From: Chloroflexota bacterium
GTDB lineage: Bacteria; Chloroflexota; Ktedonobacteria; Ktedonobacterales; Ktedonobacteraceae
DNA: 7,763 nucleotides
Assembly (NCBI GenBank): GCA_902810755.1
Contig: CADDYT010000217.1
Coordinates: 1-7,763, forward strand
Reading direction: 5' to 3'
The notes under the pieces were generated by a model. The model was not told the origin of the DNA. It did not search any database and worked only from the letters and a program-made list of their open reading frames with translations. The position numbers were made by a program, and so were the translations under genes. The number at the start of each line of letters is the position of its first letter. Positions within the stretch are counted from its first letter, which is position 1. Shown here piece after piece: positions 6,762 to 7,763 of the stretch.

Positions 6762-6790
6762 TTGACAACCCGACTAAGATTCGTTATTAT
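6762..6790 (+). promoter_or_regulatory. Near-consensus sigma-A-type promoter of the PHP gene
   Basis: A perfect TTGACA (6762-6767), a 17-base spacer and TATTAT (6785-6790, five of six) make this the strongest promoter in the window. Transcription should begin near 6797, giving a leader of about 78 bases. Confidence 0.75.
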
Positions 6791-6798
6791 ATCCGTAG

Positions 6799-6810
6799 CA
6801 GATATATCTG
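6799..6810. promoter_or_regulatory. 12-bp palindrome at the PHP promoter start site (possible operator)
   Basis: CAGATATATCTG is a perfect palindrome beginning about nine bases after the -10 box. A larger imperfect repeat, TATATC at 6788-6793 against GATATA at 6801-6806, overlaps the -10. A protein bound here would cover the transcription start, as expected for a repressor site. Confidence 0.4.
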
Positions 6811-6846
6811 TCAACGATACACGAGGACATTCTCTGAAACGCACTG

Positions 6847-6859
6847 CTCCTGAAAGGAG
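6847..6859 (+). promoter_or_regulatory. Small hairpin at the ribosome binding region of the PHP gene
   Basis: CTCCT (6847-6851) pairs with AGGAG (6855-6859) across a GAA triloop. The paired AGGAG is 15 bases from the TTG start, while a second AAGGA at 6860-6864 lies ten bases away and stays free. The hairpin may modestly tune translation or be incidental. Confidence 0.25.
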
Positions 6860-6874
6860 AAGGAACTGAAAACA

Positions 6875-7726
6875 TTGACTCCCCATCTCAGGCTGGCTCC
6901 TGATGCTGCGATTGACCTGCAACTGCATACCATCTTCAGCGATGGTACCTGGATGCCCGAACAACTGATTGATTACCTGGTGCGTGAACAGTTTGGCCTG
7001 GCGGCTATCACCGATCATGACCGTGTAGATACCGCCGCGCTGCTCCAGCGACTCGCGGCGGAGAAGCAGTTTCCATTGCTGGTTGCGGTAGAGATGAGTG
7101 CTTCGTGGAGAGGCGAAGCGACCGATGTACTCTGCTACGGGTTTGATCCAGCAAACAATGCATTGCAAGAACTGGCGCAGGATGTTACGCGCCGCCAGCG
7201 AGAGAATACCTGGATGGTTTGCGAGAACCTGCGCACGGTTGGCATATCCTTTCCAGACCAGAGCGAACTGAAGGCTGTGCTGGCGGCGCCGAGCGCGCAA
7301 CAGCCCCATGCGCTGGTTGCCCTCTTAAAAAAGCTCGGCTATGGAACTGGAGAACCCTCTGCCGGAAAACTGATCACCGATGCAGGCTTCTCCTGGGCCA
7401 CCACTGATATTGCCGCTGTGGTTGACGCGGCCCATCGCAGTGGCGCAGTGTGCCTGATTGCCCATCCCGGACGCGGTGAAGGCTTCACCTGCTATGATGC
7501 GCGCTTGCTGGATGGACTGCGCGCGCAGGTTCCCATCGATGGCTTCGAGGTCTACTATCCCGCTCACACGCCAGAGCAAATTGCCATGTATCGCGAATAT
7601 GCAAAGACGCACCATTTACTGACCAGCGCGGGTTCAGACTCGCATGGCCCTGAGAAGAAACCTATCAAGTACCGGGCAGAGCTGAGCCGCGACCTGCTGG
7701 AACGCCTGGGTATTGAGGTATTGTAA
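6875..7726 (+). CDS. PHP-domain metal-dependent phosphoesterase
   Basis: This 283-residue protein has the PHP fold, shared by histidinol phosphatase, the polymerase III alpha N-terminal domain and the RNase AM/YciV group, which hydrolyses phosphoesters with bound metal ions. The motifs in order are DLQLHTIFSDG (14-24), TDHD (46-49), the metal-bridging E73 in VAVEMSA, AHPGRGE (196-202), FEVYYPAH (224-231) and GSDSH (253-257). The first motif normally reads DxHxH; here Q16 replaces the first histidine while H18 is kept. Length fits stand-alone PHP proteins. The start is TTG at 6875: there is an in-frame stop at 6851 and no ATG between, and AAGGA lies ten bases upstream. The gene is divergent from the flavin oxidoreductase under its own promoter. 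The substrate may be a nucleotide, oligonucleotide or sugar phosphate; the sequence does not decide. Confidence 0.85.
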   Translation: MTPHLRLAPDAAIDLQLHTIFSDGTWMPEQLIDYLVREQFGLAAITDHDRVDTAALLQRLAAEKQFPLLVAVEMSASWRGEATDVLCYGFDPANNALQELAQDVTRRQRENTWMVCENLRTVGISFPDQSELKAVLAAPSAQQPHALVALLKKLGYGTGEPSAGKLITDAGFSWATTDIAAVVDAAHRSGAVCLIAHPGRGEGFTCYDARLLDGLRAQVPIDGFEVYYPAHTPEQIAMYREYAKTHHLLTSAGSDSHGPEKKPIKYRAELSRDLLERLGIEVL

Positions 7727-7730
7727 CGAG

Positions 7731-7763
7731 CCGGGCAGGCCAGAGGCCGGGCAGGCCAGAGGC
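7731..7763. repeat. 16-bp tandem repeat, two copies, cut by window end
   Basis: CCGGGCAGGCCAGAGG occurs at 7731-7746 and again at 7747-7762, and the next base continues the pattern. It starts four bases after the PHP stop codon. The 10-base core GGCAGGCCAG also occurs at 37-46 in the left-end repeat, so the two may be related. Confidence 0.7.

Noticed and set aside
6755..7309. 184-residue minus-strand open frame overlapping the PHP gene
   Set aside because: It is antisense to a well-supported gene and across its promoter, with no recognisable domain.

Overview
The window looks like a piece of a high-GC bacterial chromosome. Five apparently intact protein genes, one gutted gene and several families of intergenic repeat are visible. 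The best guess for the host is a Ktedonobacteria-type Chloroflexota. This rests on a kinase-type N-terminus (GNYRLERLL), a PHP protein starting DLQLHT, a Tat-exported flavin amine oxidase and abundant GC-rich hairpin repeats. It is inference from style, since no rRNA or marker gene is present.

Layout. Bases 1-611 carry no convincing gene. They hold a MITE-like long inverted repeat (1-163), further partial copies of the same repeat (160-300, and a worn copy at 478-510), and a short promoter region with a 12-bp inverted repeat and a 10-bp palindrome. Bases 612-1703 (+) encode a CoiA-family competence protein with a zinc-finger-like N-terminus and a PD-(D/E)XK-like nuclease core. A 24-bp perfect inverted repeat at 1720-1799 separates it from a convergent gene. 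That gene, 1823-3454 (-), encodes a Tat-exported flavin amine oxidase. A divergent intergenic region (3455-3799) with promoters on both strands follows. The + strand promoter leads into a 74-codon remnant of a serine/threonine protein kinase that has lost almost all of its catalytic domain in frame (3800-4024). Next is a secreted or lipid-anchored six-Asp-box (BNR/sialidase-like) beta-propeller (4095-5480, +). It meets, tail to tail with only 20 bases between, a cytosolic DAO-family FAD oxidoreductase (5501-6655, -). A divergent region with a near-consensus sigma-A-type promoter and a palindrome at the expected start site leads to a PHP-domain phosphoesterase (6875-7726, +). The window ends in a 16-bp tandem repeat that shares a 10-base core with the repeats at its left end.

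The genes do not form one operon or an obvious pathway. Orientation alternates along the window, so most genes are single transcription units. I see no defence system, CRISPR array, transposase or RNA gene. The points most worth following are the repeat families, the internally deleted kinase with its promoter and reading frame still intact, the palindromes at two promoters, the glutamine in place of the first metal-binding histidine in the PHP protein, and the paired CxxC motifs in the exported propeller protein.
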